Assembly (NCBI GenBank): GCA_900302705.1
Contig: OUUY01000086.1
Coordinates: 1-64,000, forward strand
Length of the DNA: 64,000 nt
Direction of reading: 5' to 3'
DNA from: Candidatus Sulfobium mesophilum
GTDB lineage: Bacteria > Nitrospirota > Thermodesulfovibrionia > Thermodesulfovibrionales > UBA6898
Shown here: positions 25,941-34,895 of the stretch, in pieces
Numbering within the stretch: position 1 is the first letter of the stretch
How the letters are laid out: each line of letters begins with the position of its first letter
Translations under genes and position numbers: made by a program
The notes under the pieces: model-generated
What the model saw: only the letters and a program-made list of their open reading frames with translations
Told to the model about the DNA's origin: nothing
Databases searched by the model: none

Positions 25941-26618
25941 TTACGACAACTGTGCCATCAACTTCTCCGATACCTGGCCTATCGGGGGGGCGCCATCGAT
26001 GGTGACTACCTTTGGGCCCGTAATCTTCTTGAAATAATTAACCGCGGCCATGGTGCCTGTCTTTTCATCATAATAAATGTCGTGCCTCTTGTTGATAGCT
26101 GCTGCGTCCTGGTCGTCGGCCCTGGTCTTGAGTTCTCCGCCACACACACGACAGACGAGCTTGCCGTCTTTTTCAACAGGCTTAATCGCATCGATAAAGA
26201 CATGGTTTGGGTGGTTATTGTCGTTGACGCAGAGTCTCCTTCCCATGATCCTGTCCGCAGCCGTCCTTCTGTCAAGCGCTATTTCGACAACATAGTCGAG
26301 CTTAATATTTGCATCCTTGAGCGCTTTGTGCAGTGTCTCGGCCTGAACAACATTCCTGGGAAAGCCGTCCAAAAGCCAGCCTTTTTTGCAGTCGTCTTCT
26401 TTCAGCCTGTCCAGGATCATCGGGATGGTGATGTCATCGGGCACAAGGTCGCCCCTGTCAATATATACCTTCGCTTTTTTGCCGAGTTCTGTTCCGCCAC
26501 CTATATTCTTTCTGAATATGGCGCCTGACTCCACGTGTGTTATCCCGTATTTCTTCTGAATAATCGCACCCTGAGTTCCCTTGCCGCTACCGTTGGGACC
26601 AAAAATCAAGATATTCAT
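25941..26618 (-). CDS. adk: Adenylate kinase
   Basis: Interconverts 2 ADP with ATP and AMP. 225 aa. P-loop GPNGSGKGTQ at residues 7-16, AMP-binding SGAIFR and DGFPRN, and the LID domain near 125-165. The LID keeps one zinc-type pair (CRVCGG) but the first pair is replaced by CVNDNNHPNH, so the metal site, if present, would use mixed ligands; this variant is typical of deltaproteobacterial-type adenylate kinases. Start at ATG 26618, AAAGGAG six bases upstream. Confidence 0.95.
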   Translation of the reverse strand: MNILIFGPNGSGKGTQGAIIQKKYGITHVESGAIFRKNIGGGTELGKKAKVYIDRGDLVPDDITIPMILDRLKEDDCKKGWLLDGFPRNVVQAETLHKALKDANIKLDYVVEIALDRRTAADRIMGRRLCVNDNNHPNHVFIDAIKPVEKDGKLVCRVCGGELKTRADDQDAAAINKRHDIYYDEKTGTMAAVNYFKKITGPKVVTIDGAPPIGQVSEKLMAQLS

Positions 26619-26734
26619 AATGCTCTCCTTTCGAAAAAAAAGTTTACCGGTCAGATTTGAAGCAGAGAATAATTCCAGGTAAAAACTATACCAGAAATGG
26701 CCCAATTATTTCGAGTGGGGAAGCAGGAAAGCGA

Positions 26735-26764
26735 TTTACACGTTTCTACCCATGCGGTTATAAT
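26735..26764 (+). promoter_or_regulatory. Promoter placing the transcript start on the polA ATG
   Basis: TTTACA (26735-26740), 18-base spacer, perfect TATAAT (26759-26764). The -10 ends five bases before ATG 26770, so transcription would start on or within a base or two of the start codon, leaving no room for a ribosome binding site. Confidence 0.65.
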
Positions 26765-26769
26765 CACCC

Positions 26770-29409
26770 ATGGACCTTTACCTCATCGACGGAAATTCAT
26801 ATGTCTACAGGGCATTCTATGCAATTAAGGGCCTCACGAATTCAAAGGGGTTTCCGACAAATGCGGCATTCGGCTTCACAAATATGCTTCTTAAGATAAT
26901 CAGGGAAAAGAAGCCAGGCGGACTTGCGGTCTGCTTCGACTCCCCGGCCCGTACAGAAAGACATGAGCTCTTTGAAGACTACAAAGCGCAGAGGCCCGAG
27001 ACCCCTTCAGACCTGGTCGCCCAACTCCCTTACATTAGAAATATCATCTCTGCGTTTCGCATCAACGCGTTTGAAGTCCCCGGCTACGAAGCTGACGACG
27101 TAATAGGTACGATAGCCAGGAAGGCAGCCCTTGAAGGGCACAAGGTCTTTATCGTCACCGCTGACAAGGATATGCTTCAACTTGTGGATGACAATATAAA
27201 GATATACGATCCGATGAAGGAAAGGGTGCTCGACGCCGAATATGTAAGGGAACGGTTCGGCGTAGGACCGGAGCGGGTAACCGAGTTTATGGCGCTCACC
27301 GGTGACTCTGTTGACAATATCCCTGGGATTAAAGGCGTGGGGGAAAAGACAGCGAAAGAACTTCTATCGGACTTCAAAAGCATCGAGGACCTCCTTGGAC
27401 ATCCTGAACGCATAAAGAGGGACAGGCTGAGGAAAATGGTTTCAGCCAGCAGGGATATCGTCATTCTTAGCAAAAAGCTCGCAACCATCGAAACGTCAGT
27501 CCCGCTCGATATTACCTTGAGCGAATTCGTGACTGCTGCACCTGACTGGCTTTCCCTTCTTTCAATCTTTAAGGAGCTTGAATTTTCAAGTTTTATGAAG
27601 CTCATCCCGTCTTTGGAGACACTTCGACGGTACGAGACGATTGATTCTCTGGAAAGACTCGGCGAGGTCCTTTCCTCTGTCGGCGACAGGATCGCTTTCA
27701 ACACAGAGGCCAAAGGGAGAAACCCCCTGACTGATCGCATTGTCGGGATAGCCTTTTGCAGTGAAGAAGATATGGCATATTATGTCCCTGTCTCACATTC
27801 TTACCCTGGTGTCGGGAAGCAGCCGGATAAGCGCGGGGTTTTTCGGCATATCAGCCCATTGCTTGGCAAACATGAGGTTGCGAAGATAGGGCACAATCTA
27901 AAATATGACATTATGCTTTTAGGACATGAAGGTGTCCGTGTCGAAGGCGTGTTATATGACACGATGATCGCCGCCTATCTCCTGAACCCCAACAAGACCG
28001 GCCACAGCCTCGAGGAAGTCTCTTTCGAATACCTCTCCGCCAAGAAGAAATCTTTTGTCGAGGTATTAAAGAAAAGAAAGTCTTTTGAAGAGGTATCGAT
28101 TGAAGAGGCTGCTGCCTACGCCACTGAAGATGCCGCCCTGAGCCTCGAACTACGCGACGTCTTATTCCCTAAACTACGTAAAGAAGGACTGGAAAAAGTC
28201 TATCTTGATATCGAGATGCCGCTCATCGAGGTGCTTGTAGAAATTGAAAAATCGGGCATCAAGCTGGATACAACCCTGCTAAGAGGTCTTGCTGAAGAGA
28301 TGGCTGTTGAGATTGATAGTATACAAAAGAGAATTTTTTTCCTTTCCGGGGAAGAGTTTAATATTAACTCTCCGAAACAACTGAGCCGGATCCTCTTCCA
28401 GAGTCTCGGGTTGAGCCCGACAAAAAAAACAAAAACAGGCTTTTCAACAGGCATGGATGTTCTTGAGGACCTGGCAGAGCATCATGCCCTTCCGATGGAG
28501 GTGCTGCATTACAGAAGCCTGAGCAAACTTAAGACAACATACCTCGATGTCCTGCCTTCTCTTGTAAATCCTGAGACCAGCCGCATACACACTTTTTTCA
28601 ATCAAACAGCCACCGCCACGGGAAGGCTCAGCAGCAGCGACCCCAACCTCCAAAATATCCCGATAAGAGGCCCATGGGGCAAACGCATAAGGCAGGCATT
28701 TATTGCGGAAGAGGGCAATCTGCTCCTTTCAGCTGATTACTCGCAGGTGGAATTGAGAGTGCTTGCGCATGTGAGCAAAGACGAAGGACTAAGTGAGGCG
28801 TTTCACAAGGGACTCGATATTCACGTTAGAACAGCTTCGGAAATCTTCGGCGTGCCGTTGAGCGAGGTGACGCAGGACATGAGACGAACTGCAAAGACAG
28901 TAAATTTCGGGGTTATATACGGAATCTCGGCCTTTGGCCTTTCTGAGACCCTCAACATAGAAAGAGCAGATGCTCAGAAATATATAAGTCAGTACTTCGA
29001 CCGCCATCCAGGCGTCAGGAAATATATCGAAGGGGTACTTTTAGAGGCGGCCAGGCAGGGCTACGTAACTACACTTTTTGGAAGGAAGCGGCCGGTGCCG
29101 GAACTTAAAAGTCATAACAAAAATACCCGGCAGCAGGGCGAACGGCTTGCGGTCAACTCTCCCATTCAGGGCACGGCCGCAGATATCATCAAAATCGCTA
29201 TGATAAGGATAAGCAAGAGGTTAAGGGAAGAAGCGGTCCAGGCGAGGATGATACTTCAGGTGCATGATGAACTTCTGTTTGAGTTGCCAGGTCACGAGTT
29301 GCAAAAGATCCGGCTAATTGTAAGAGAAGAAATGGAAGGGGCCGCAGAACTGTCCGTACCTTTGAAGATTGAGCTGGGCCATGGCCAAAACTGGGCAGTG
29401 GCGCATTAA
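26770..29409 (+). CDS. polA: DNA polymerase I
   Basis: 879 aa, three domains: 5'-nuclease (about 1-285, opening YLIDGNSYVYRAFYA), 3'-5' exonuclease-like (about 300-460) and polymerase. Polymerase motifs are intact: DYSQVELRVLAH (A), RRTAKTVNFGVIYG (B), VHDELLFE (C). In the exonuclease site E313, D380, Y450 and D454 are present but the first metal-binding Asp is Asn (N311, in FNTEAKG; codon AAC at 27700-27702), which may weaken proofreading. Repairs gaps and removes Okazaki RNA. Probably translated from a leaderless mRNA. Confidence 0.97.
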   Translation: MDLYLIDGNSYVYRAFYAIKGLTNSKGFPTNAAFGFTNMLLKIIREKKPGGLAVCFDSPARTERHELFEDYKAQRPETPSDLVAQLPYIRNIISAFRINAFEVPGYEADDVIGTIARKAALEGHKVFIVTADKDMLQLVDDNIKIYDPMKERVLDAEYVRERFGVGPERVTEFMALTGDSVDNIPGIKGVGEKTAKELLSDFKSIEDLLGHPERIKRDRLRKMVSASRDIVILSKKLATIETSVPLDITLSEFVTAAPDWLSLLSIFKELEFSSFMKLIPSLETLRRYETIDSLERLGEVLSSVGDRIAFNTEAKGRNPLTDRIVGIAFCSEEDMAYYVPVSHSYPGVGKQPDKRGVFRHISPLLGKHEVAKIGHNLKYDIMLLGHEGVRVEGVLYDTMIAAYLLNPNKTGHSLEEVSFEYLSAKKKSFVEVLKKRKSFEEVSIEEAAAYATEDAALSLELRDVLFPKLRKEGLEKVYLDIEMPLIEVLVEIEKSGIKLDTTLLRGLAEEMAVEIDSIQKRIFFLSGEEFNINSPKQLSRILFQSLGLSPTKKTKTGFSTGMDVLEDLAEHHALPMEVLHYRSLSKLKTTYLDVLPSLVNPETSRIHTFFNQTATATGRLSSSDPNLQNIPIRGPWGKRIRQAFIAEEGNLLLSADYSQVELRVLAHVSKDEGLSEAFHKGLDIHVRTASEIFGVPLSEVTQDMRRTAKTVNFGVIYGISAFGLSETLNIERADAQKYISQYFDRHPGVRKYIEGVLLEAARQGYVTTLFGRKRPVPELKSHNKNTRQQGERLAVNSPIQGTAADIIKIAMIRISKRLREEAVQARMILQVHDELLFELPGHELQKIRLIVREEMEGAAELSVPLKIELGHGQNWAVAH

Positions 29410-29460
29410 ATGCTATATATTAAGATCTCTTGGATTTGGTAGAATAAACGCCTGGAAAGC

Positions 29461-30450
29461 ATGAAGATCCGAAATACGAAGAAGAAGACAGCCGGGATCA
29501 AGGCGGCGCCGTCAAAGAAGACGCCAGCTAAAGGTTCTGCCTCCGGTGACCCGGCTAAAAGAAAGGTAAGACCTGCCGAAAAAACTTCTGCTAAGTCTCA
29601 GGAAAAAGGGGAAAAACCCTCTGTCTTAAAAAAAACTGCCAAAAAACCCGTTAAGACCAAGAAAGATCTGCCGGCCGGCTCTCCGAAGGTCGCAAAAAAA
29701 ACTACTGCAAGGAAGTCTTTAAAGCCTGCTCAGGTCAAGGCAACAAAGTCCAAAAAAAAGATTACAAAGCCTAAGTCGCTTAGCAAAAAGGGGGAACAAA
29801 AGACCTCTAAGGGTGCTTTGACAAAAGCCCCGTCGACCTCTAAAAAAATTTCTCCGGTAAAGAAACAGAAGGTTATCAAAGAAATAAGAAAAGCCGAGAC
29901 TGCCATAACAAAGAAGACGAAAGGCCCTGTCATCAAACCCTCCCCGAATATGAAGATGGAAAGGGTCAAGAAACCGGAAAAAGGCCCTGAGGAAAAGAAA
30001 GCTCTGATCCCTAAAAGAGAAGAAGTCTTCAGGGAAGTCTTGGAACATGTTACAACTGCTGAGTTGCCGGAAGAATACGGGGAAAATGAGCTCATCTTAA
30101 TTGCAGTGGACCCTAACATGGTGTTTGTTGACTGGGAGGTAGGGAAAGAAGAGGCGTCGCGGGCTACGGATGGATTCACAATGCGCATATTCGATGTGAC
30201 CGGTGTGGAATCCCCGGGGTTGGAGCGTGAACGTTTTGTTGATATCAAAATAAAAGACAGGATCGGACGCGCTTTCTTTGAACTGGGGATGCCCGGCAGA
30301 AAGGTGGCGGTTGAAATCGGGTATTATGAAAACGGAAAGTTCCTGCCTGTCATGCAGGCCTCAGCCGTATCAATGCCAAGACTCCTTACGATAGATGAAC
30401 TCGGCATTGCCCAAAAATTGTTTGAATCCGGAATCCCCGTCGGATATTAA
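29461..30450 (+). CDS. DUF4912 protein with long Lys/Ala/Pro-rich histone H1-like tail
   Basis: 329 aa. Residues 1 to about 180 are low complexity, dominated by Lys, Ala, Pro, Ser and Thr with repeated KKT/AKK/PKS steps, resembling histone H1 tails and suited to nucleic acid or polyanion binding. Residues about 195-329 form a DUF4912 domain (ENELILIAVDPNMVFVDWEV, RAFFELGMPGRKVAVEIGYY), a beta-sandwich family often found with DUF1957 glycoside-hydrolase proteins. The tail is an unusual addition. It begins about 50 bases after polA. Function unknown. Confidence 0.8.
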   Translation: MKIRNTKKKTAGIKAAPSKKTPAKGSASGDPAKRKVRPAEKTSAKSQEKGEKPSVLKKTAKKPVKTKKDLPAGSPKVAKKTTARKSLKPAQVKATKSKKKITKPKSLSKKGEQKTSKGALTKAPSTSKKISPVKKQKVIKEIRKAETAITKKTKGPVIKPSPNMKMERVKKPEKGPEEKKALIPKREEVFREVLEHVTTAELPEEYGENELILIAVDPNMVFVDWEVGKEEASRATDGFTMRIFDVTGVESPGLERERFVDIKIKDRIGRAFFELGMPGRKVAVEIGYYENGKFLPVMQASAVSMPRLLTIDELGIAQKLFESGIPVGY

Positions 30451-30611
30451 CCAGTCCAGCCAACAAGAAAATGACGATTACATGCTATGAAATAATGGTG
30501 AATCTTGCGCCATCTCAATTGTGTTTTTGAAAGGCAATAAGGTAAAATTAATCCTGTCTGTTGGGTATGAGGTCTGCGGAAGTATTTGTTTTTAAATCAA
30601 TCTTGCATTTA

Positions 30612-30782
30612 ATGAAAGAAGATCTGAAGGAAGAGATGCTGAAGAAGGCGAAAGACGGGAAACTCTCTTGCGCCGAAGCGAGGCAGTTGGCTGAAAGCCT
30701 TGGTCTTCCCTACAAAGAAGTTGGAGCTGCTGCCGACGAATTGGGCATAAAGATCAAAGACTGCCAGCTCGGTTGCTTCTGA
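30612..30782 (+). CDS. Small conserved hypothetical protein before ccsA
   Basis: A 56-aa protein reading MKEDLKEEMLKKAKDGKLSC then an HTH-like AEARQLAESLGLPYKEVG segment and ending KIKDCQLGCF. The shape (short helix, AR-LAESLG turn, second helix, Cys near the end) recalls a small DNA- or RNA-binding helix-turn-helix that I have seen as an uncharacterised protein in related anaerobes. The start at ATG 30612 gives the compact form; a longer reading begins at 30561. Its stop overlaps the ccsA start by one base (TGATG), so they are coupled. Confidence 0.65.
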   Translation: MKEDLKEEMLKKAKDGKLSCAEARQLAESLGLPYKEVGAAADELGIKIKDCQLGCF

Positions 30783-31594
30783 TGGAAATCTACCTCTTCG
30801 AAATCGCCCTCACATTCTATTTTGCGGCTGCGATTGTATGCGTCATGGAGTTTTTCAAAGGGACTAGGACAACCTCTATAATCTTGCTGAGTCTCGCTGT
30901 TATAGGTTTTCTTTTCCACTCATCTAATATAATCGCCCGGTATGTGATTTCAGGGCATATTCCAATTGCAAACCTCCATGAGGCGTCATCATTTTTCTCA
31001 TGGTGCATCGTAATGATATTTCTATTTCTTGAATACCGGTACCGAATCGGGCTTCTGGGGTCCTTTATCATGCCGGTCGTCTTTATCCTAATGCTTTCCT
31101 CATCGATGCTGCCTCGCAAGATGGAACCTCTGAGCCCGGTGCTGCAGAGTTATTGGCTTGGGATACATACTGTGCTGGCCTTTGTCGGGGACGCAGCATT
31201 TGCCATGGCCTTCGGGATAGGTGTTATGTACCTCCTTCAGGAGCACTTTGTGAAATCAAAGCACCTTGGCGGGCTGTTTCAAAGACTGCCGAGTCTGCAG
31301 ATACTCGATGAGATTAACTATAAACTCATCACTTTGGGGTTTCCTCTGCTGACGCTTGCAATCATAACCGGGGCACTATGGGCTGAGAGCGCCTGGGGCA
31401 GCTACTGGAGGTGGGACCCTAAGGAGGTCTGGTCGCTGATCACCTGGTTTATATATGCAGTGGTCCTCCATGTGAGACTCATTGCAGGCTGGAGGGGAAA
31501 ACGCGCCGCCATACTGTCCATATTAGGGTTTTGTGCCGTGCTATTTACATTCTTCGGAGTTAACTTTATTTTGCAAAGCAAACACGTATTCTGA
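30782..31594 (+). CDS. ccsA: Cytochrome c assembly protein, CcsA/CcmC/HemX type
   Basis: 270 aa integral membrane protein with about eight helices. The signature is the heme-handling WWD-type motif WGSYWRWDPKEVWSLITW near residues 205-222, flanked by conserved His residues that hold heme for export or attachment to apocytochrome c. CcsA, ResC, CcmC and HemX share it; size and location before hemA suggest the HemX/CcsA-like form common in these lineages. Stop overlaps the hemA ATG by one base (TGATG). It supports the c-type cytochrome at 15595. Confidence 0.85.
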   Translation: MEIYLFEIALTFYFAAAIVCVMEFFKGTRTTSIILLSLAVIGFLFHSSNIIARYVISGHIPIANLHEASSFFSWCIVMIFLFLEYRYRIGLLGSFIMPVVFILMLSSSMLPRKMEPLSPVLQSYWLGIHTVLAFVGDAAFAMAFGIGVMYLLQEHFVKSKHLGGLFQRLPSLQILDEINYKLITLGFPLLTLAIITGALWAESAWGSYWRWDPKEVWSLITWFIYAVVLHVRLIAGWRGKRAAILSILGFCAVLFTFFGVNFILQSKHVF

Positions 31595-32862
31595 TGAAAG
31601 TCCTCGTAATAGGAGTAAACCACAGGACGGCGAGTGTCGACATCAGAGAGAAACTCGCCTTCAACGGCCCGAAGCTGGAAGACGGGGTTTTCGGCTTAAG
31701 GAAGATACCGGAAGTAAAGGAAGCCGCTGTCCTTTCAACCTGTAACAGGGTCGAGCTTTATATCTGCGCAAGCAAGGGCAGTGCCGCGGCAGACCATATC
31801 AAGGATTTCCTAGCTGTCTTCCATGGTCTCAATAGGCAGGATTTCGAAAAATCCCTCTACGTGCATGAAGCGGAAACCGCTATAAGGCATATCTTCAGGG
31901 TCTCCTCGAGCCTGGATTCAATGGTCCTGGGAGAACCTCAGATTCTGGGACAGATTAAAGACTCTTTTGATTTCGCACTCAATAAGAAAACCACCGGGGT
32001 GCTCCTCAATAAGCTCATGAAGAAGGCAATCTCCACTGCCAAAAGGGTGAGGACCGAGACAAAGATAGCAGAGAACGCCGTGTCGATCAGCTTTGCCGCC
32101 GTGGAGCTAGCAAAAAAGATATTCACCGATCTTGCGGGTAAGTCCTTTATGCTCATGGGGGCAGGCGAGATGGCCGAACTTGCAGCCCGTCATCTCATGA
32201 ACAACGGCGTTCAGGATGTAATGGTAGTCAACCGCACTTATGAGCGCGGATGCGAACTTGCGCGCGAATTTAACGGCAAGCCAGTAAAGTTTGAAGATTT
32301 CCTCACTGAACTTGTTCATACGGATATCATAATATGCTCGACCGGCGCGCCGTCCTATGTGCTCGTTAAGGAGCAGATGCACAAAGTAATGAAGGAACGC
32401 AAACACAAGCCGGTCTTTGTCATCGACATATCCGTCCCCAGGAACATAGACCCGGAGATAAACAAGCTTGACAACGTCTACCTTTACAGCGTGGACGATC
32501 TGCAGGAGGTGGTCGATGCCAACATCCACGGCAGAAAAATTGAGGCGGAAAAGGCCGAAAAGATAATCGACGAAGAGGTGGATAAATTCGTCAGATGGAT
32601 GTCGTCGCTGGACTCGGTCCCTACGATAGTGGCCCTCAGGCAAAAGGCCGATGAGATAAAGACAGAGGAACTCGAAAAATTAAAGGGCAGACTTACGGGT
32701 CTTGATGAAGAAAAGATGAAGGCCGTTGAATATATGGCGGCTGCGATCATAAATAAGCTCATCCATCCCCCTACAGTAGCCCTGAAAGAGGATACCGAAG
32801 ACAGGGACGAACTCATCGCGATGATAAAAAAGCTCTACGGGCTAGACGGGGAAGAGGAGTAG
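31594..32862 (+). CDS. hemA: Glutamyl-tRNA reductase
   Basis: First step of C5-pathway heme and B12 synthesis: reduces glutamyl-tRNA(Glu) to glutamate-1-semialdehyde. 422 aa. GVNHRTASVDIREKLAF at the start, the catalytic cysteine C50 in STCNRVELY, the NADPH-binding GAGEMAELAARHL near residue 190, and the C-terminal dimerisation helices are in place. Translationally coupled to ccsA. hemC follows after about 370 bases. Confidence 0.97.
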   Translation: MKVLVIGVNHRTASVDIREKLAFNGPKLEDGVFGLRKIPEVKEAAVLSTCNRVELYICASKGSAAADHIKDFLAVFHGLNRQDFEKSLYVHEAETAIRHIFRVSSSLDSMVLGEPQILGQIKDSFDFALNKKTTGVLLNKLMKKAISTAKRVRTETKIAENAVSISFAAVELAKKIFTDLAGKSFMLMGAGEMAELAARHLMNNGVQDVMVVNRTYERGCELAREFNGKPVKFEDFLTELVHTDIIICSTGAPSYVLVKEQMHKVMKERKHKPVFVIDISVPRNIDPEINKLDNVYLYSVDDLQEVVDANIHGRKIEAEKAEKIIDEEVDKFVRWMSSLDSVPTIVALRQKADEIKTEELEKLKGRLTGLDEEKMKAVEYMAAAIINKLIHPPTVALKEDTEDRDELIAMIKKLYGLDGEEE

Positions 32863-32923
32863 GAGAGTATCGGTTCGTAAAGCTCTAAACGAGATGATTT
32901 CACATAAAGGAAAAGACCCTTGT

Positions 32924-33097
32924 ATGAAGACTTCTCTTCTTGTCTCAGAAAGAAAGCCGGCCGGGACATTTCATCTGCACGGGAAAGTGTTTTTTGCGGG
33001 TCTCATTTTCTTTGTCCTGTATTTCGCCCTTGCCGATTCGTCCCTCAATGCCGCCGGAACTCCTGTTGGAGCTCCTAGCTGCGGTATTCGTCCATGA
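32924..33097 (+). CDS. Doubtful small membrane peptide between hemA and hemC
   Basis: A 57-codon frame with a possible AAGGA site and one predicted membrane segment (FFAGLIFFVLYFALA, about residues 29-43). No family recognised. It may equally be chance coding within the 373-base hemA-hemC gap. The remainder of that gap holds a TCCCT/AGGGA hairpin near 33149-33165 followed by an A/T-rich run that could be a weak terminator. Confidence 0.3.
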   Translation: MKTSLLVSERKPAGTFHLHGKVFFAGLIFFVLYFALADSSLNAAGTPVGAPSCGIRP

Positions 33098-33235
33098 GGT
33101 TAGATTTCCCTTGTAATTCATCTTGCCTGGCTTTAGTTCATTCTTCTCCCTAAAAAGCAGGGAACAAAAAATTTTATTTCCCAGCTGCGAAAAAGGTAAA
33201 ATATAGGGCATCAAACAGGGAGGCAATTTACCGTC

Positions 33236-34204
33236 ATGAAAAATAAAGTCGTCATAGGCACGCGCGGCAGCAAGCTTGCTCTCTGGCAGGCCGAATGGGT
33301 TAAGTCTGAACTCCAGAGGCTCAACCCTGCGCTCGAAGTGGAATTGAACAAGATCAAAACCACCGGAGACAAGATCCTTGACGTCCCTCTTGCACAGGTC
33401 GGCGGCAAAGGACTTTTCGTCAAAGAGATAGAGGAGGCATTGCTTAGCGGAGAGGCTGATCTGGCCGTCCACAGCATGAAGGACGTGCCAACTGAGTTCC
33501 CGCAGGGGCTTCATCTTGCGGTGATATGCAGGCGGGAAGACCCGCGTGATGCCTTCCTCTCTCAGCTGCAGGGAGAGAAGTTTAGAATCCTGAACTTTGA
33601 CCAATTGCCAAAGGGTGCTTCCGTTGGAACGAGCAGCCTCAGGCGGTCATGTCAGCTCCTTAATGTAAGGCCGGACCTCAAGGTTATGCAGTTGCGTGGC
33701 AACCTTGACACAAGGCTCAGGAAACTGGACGAAGGACAATTCGATGCGATCATTCTTGCCGCAGCAGGCGTCAAGAGACTAGGATGGGCCGCCAGAATAA
33801 CGGAAATACTTTCTACGGAGATCAGTCTGCCGGCCATAGGACAGGGGGCTGTGGGAATCGAATGCAGGGCAGACGATAAATTCATTCATGACCTCATCTC
33901 TCCGCTAAATCACTATGAGACAGAGACCTGTGTGAGAGGAGAAAGGGCCTGTTTAAGAAGACTCGAAGGCGGCTGCCAGGTGCCGATTGCCGCACATGCC
34001 AAACTCGTGGAAGGGAAAATAGTAATAGACGGACTCGTGGGAAGTGTTTCCGGGGACAGGATCATCCGGTCCCGATCTGAAGGCAGACCCGAAGATGCAA
34101 AAGCTGCAGGTGTAAAGCTTGCCGAGGACCTGCTTTCAAAAGGCGCTGATAAAATTCTGGCCGAGGTTTACGGCAGGTGCGTCAACCAGATTGACCCTCC
34201 GTAG
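33236..34204 (+). CDS. hemC: Porphobilinogen deaminase (hydroxymethylbilane synthase)
   Basis: Joins four porphobilinogens into hydroxymethylbilane on a dipyrromethane cofactor. 322 aa. Opening VIGTRGSKLALWQAEWV, catalytic Asp region HSMKDVPTEFPQGL near residues 80-93, Arg-rich GTSSLRRSCQL, and the cofactor cysteine in LEGGCQVPIAAHA near residue 245 are all present. It shares the heme pathway with the upstream hemA. Convergent with the DksA-like gene, only about 22 bases apart. Confidence 0.96.
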   Translation: MKNKVVIGTRGSKLALWQAEWVKSELQRLNPALEVELNKIKTTGDKILDVPLAQVGGKGLFVKEIEEALLSGEADLAVHSMKDVPTEFPQGLHLAVICRREDPRDAFLSQLQGEKFRILNFDQLPKGASVGTSSLRRSCQLLNVRPDLKVMQLRGNLDTRLRKLDEGQFDAIILAAAGVKRLGWAARITEILSTEISLPAIGQGAVGIECRADDKFIHDLISPLNHYETETCVRGERACLRRLEGGCQVPIAAHAKLVEGKIVIDGLVGSVSGDRIIRSRSEGRPEDAKAAGVKLAEDLLSKGADKILAEVYGRCVNQIDPP

Positions 34205-34226
34205 GGCTTAAAAAGTGCGAAACCTC

Positions 34227-34895
34227 TTATCCCGCAGGGGCCTCTTTCTCGATGGCTTCGAGACGCTCCTTATTTCCCTGACAGATGACACATAGTGTTG
34301 CGGTAGGCAGGACATGCAGCCGCTTTTCACCAATCTCTTCGCCGCATTCCTCACATATGCCGTAGGAGCCCTCTTCTATCTTTCTAAGAGATTCGTCGAT
34401 ATCGTGCAAGGCCCTGCGATGGGTAGCAAGCCTCCTTAGATTGATGTCTTCTGAAATGTCGACGACAGCCCAGTCGCCTTCGTCAAGCGCAGTGTCGACA
34501 AGCTGACGGTTCTCGCCGCTTATGTATTTGGCGATCTCCTCTTTTGCCTCTTTCACTATCGCCTCTCTTTTGTTTATAAGTGCCCGCTTAATATCCCTCG
34601 GCGTAATGGAAGCCTTCGGAGTATGTGAAACTTTTTTGGCTGTCGCCCTCGCAGCTACTTTGGCTTTCGCCGGCATCTTTTTAGGTACCGCCACTTTTTT
34701 GACAGTGGGCTTTTTTCCTAATGACGGACCCTTTTTTGCGGGTTTAGGCGTGGCTTTAGTCAACTTCGCCGCTCCAGGCGCCTTCATCCTTTTGCCTGAA
34801 GACTTCACACCTCCTCTTTTCTTAGGAGCCTTCGAAGATACAGTTGAGGCCACGCGTTTCTTTGGAGGTGCGGGTTTCTTCTTCTTTTCGGCCAT
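34227..34895 (-). CDS. TraR/DksA zinc-finger protein with histone H1-like N-terminal tail
   Basis: 222 aa. Residues 1 to about 95 are Lys/Ala/Pro-rich low complexity (KKPAPPKKRVAS and similar steps). A coiled-coil region follows, with DEGDWAVVDISEDI marking the DksA/TraR family, then a four-cysteine zinc finger CEECGEE ... CVICQGN near residues 185-215. DksA-family proteins bind the RNA polymerase secondary channel; most lack such a tail, which may bind nucleic acid. The ATG overlaps the stop of a small upstream gene (TAATG), and frr precedes that. Confidence 0.85.
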   Translation of the reverse strand: MAEKKKKPAPPKKRVASTVSSKAPKKRGGVKSSGKRMKAPGAAKLTKATPKPAKKGPSLGKKPTVKKVAVPKKMPAKAKVAARATAKKVSHTPKASITPRDIKRALINKREAIVKEAKEEIAKYISGENRQLVDTALDEGDWAVVDISEDINLRRLATHRRALHDIDESLRKIEEGSYGICEECGEEIGEKRLHVLPTATLCVICQGNKERLEAIEKEAPAG

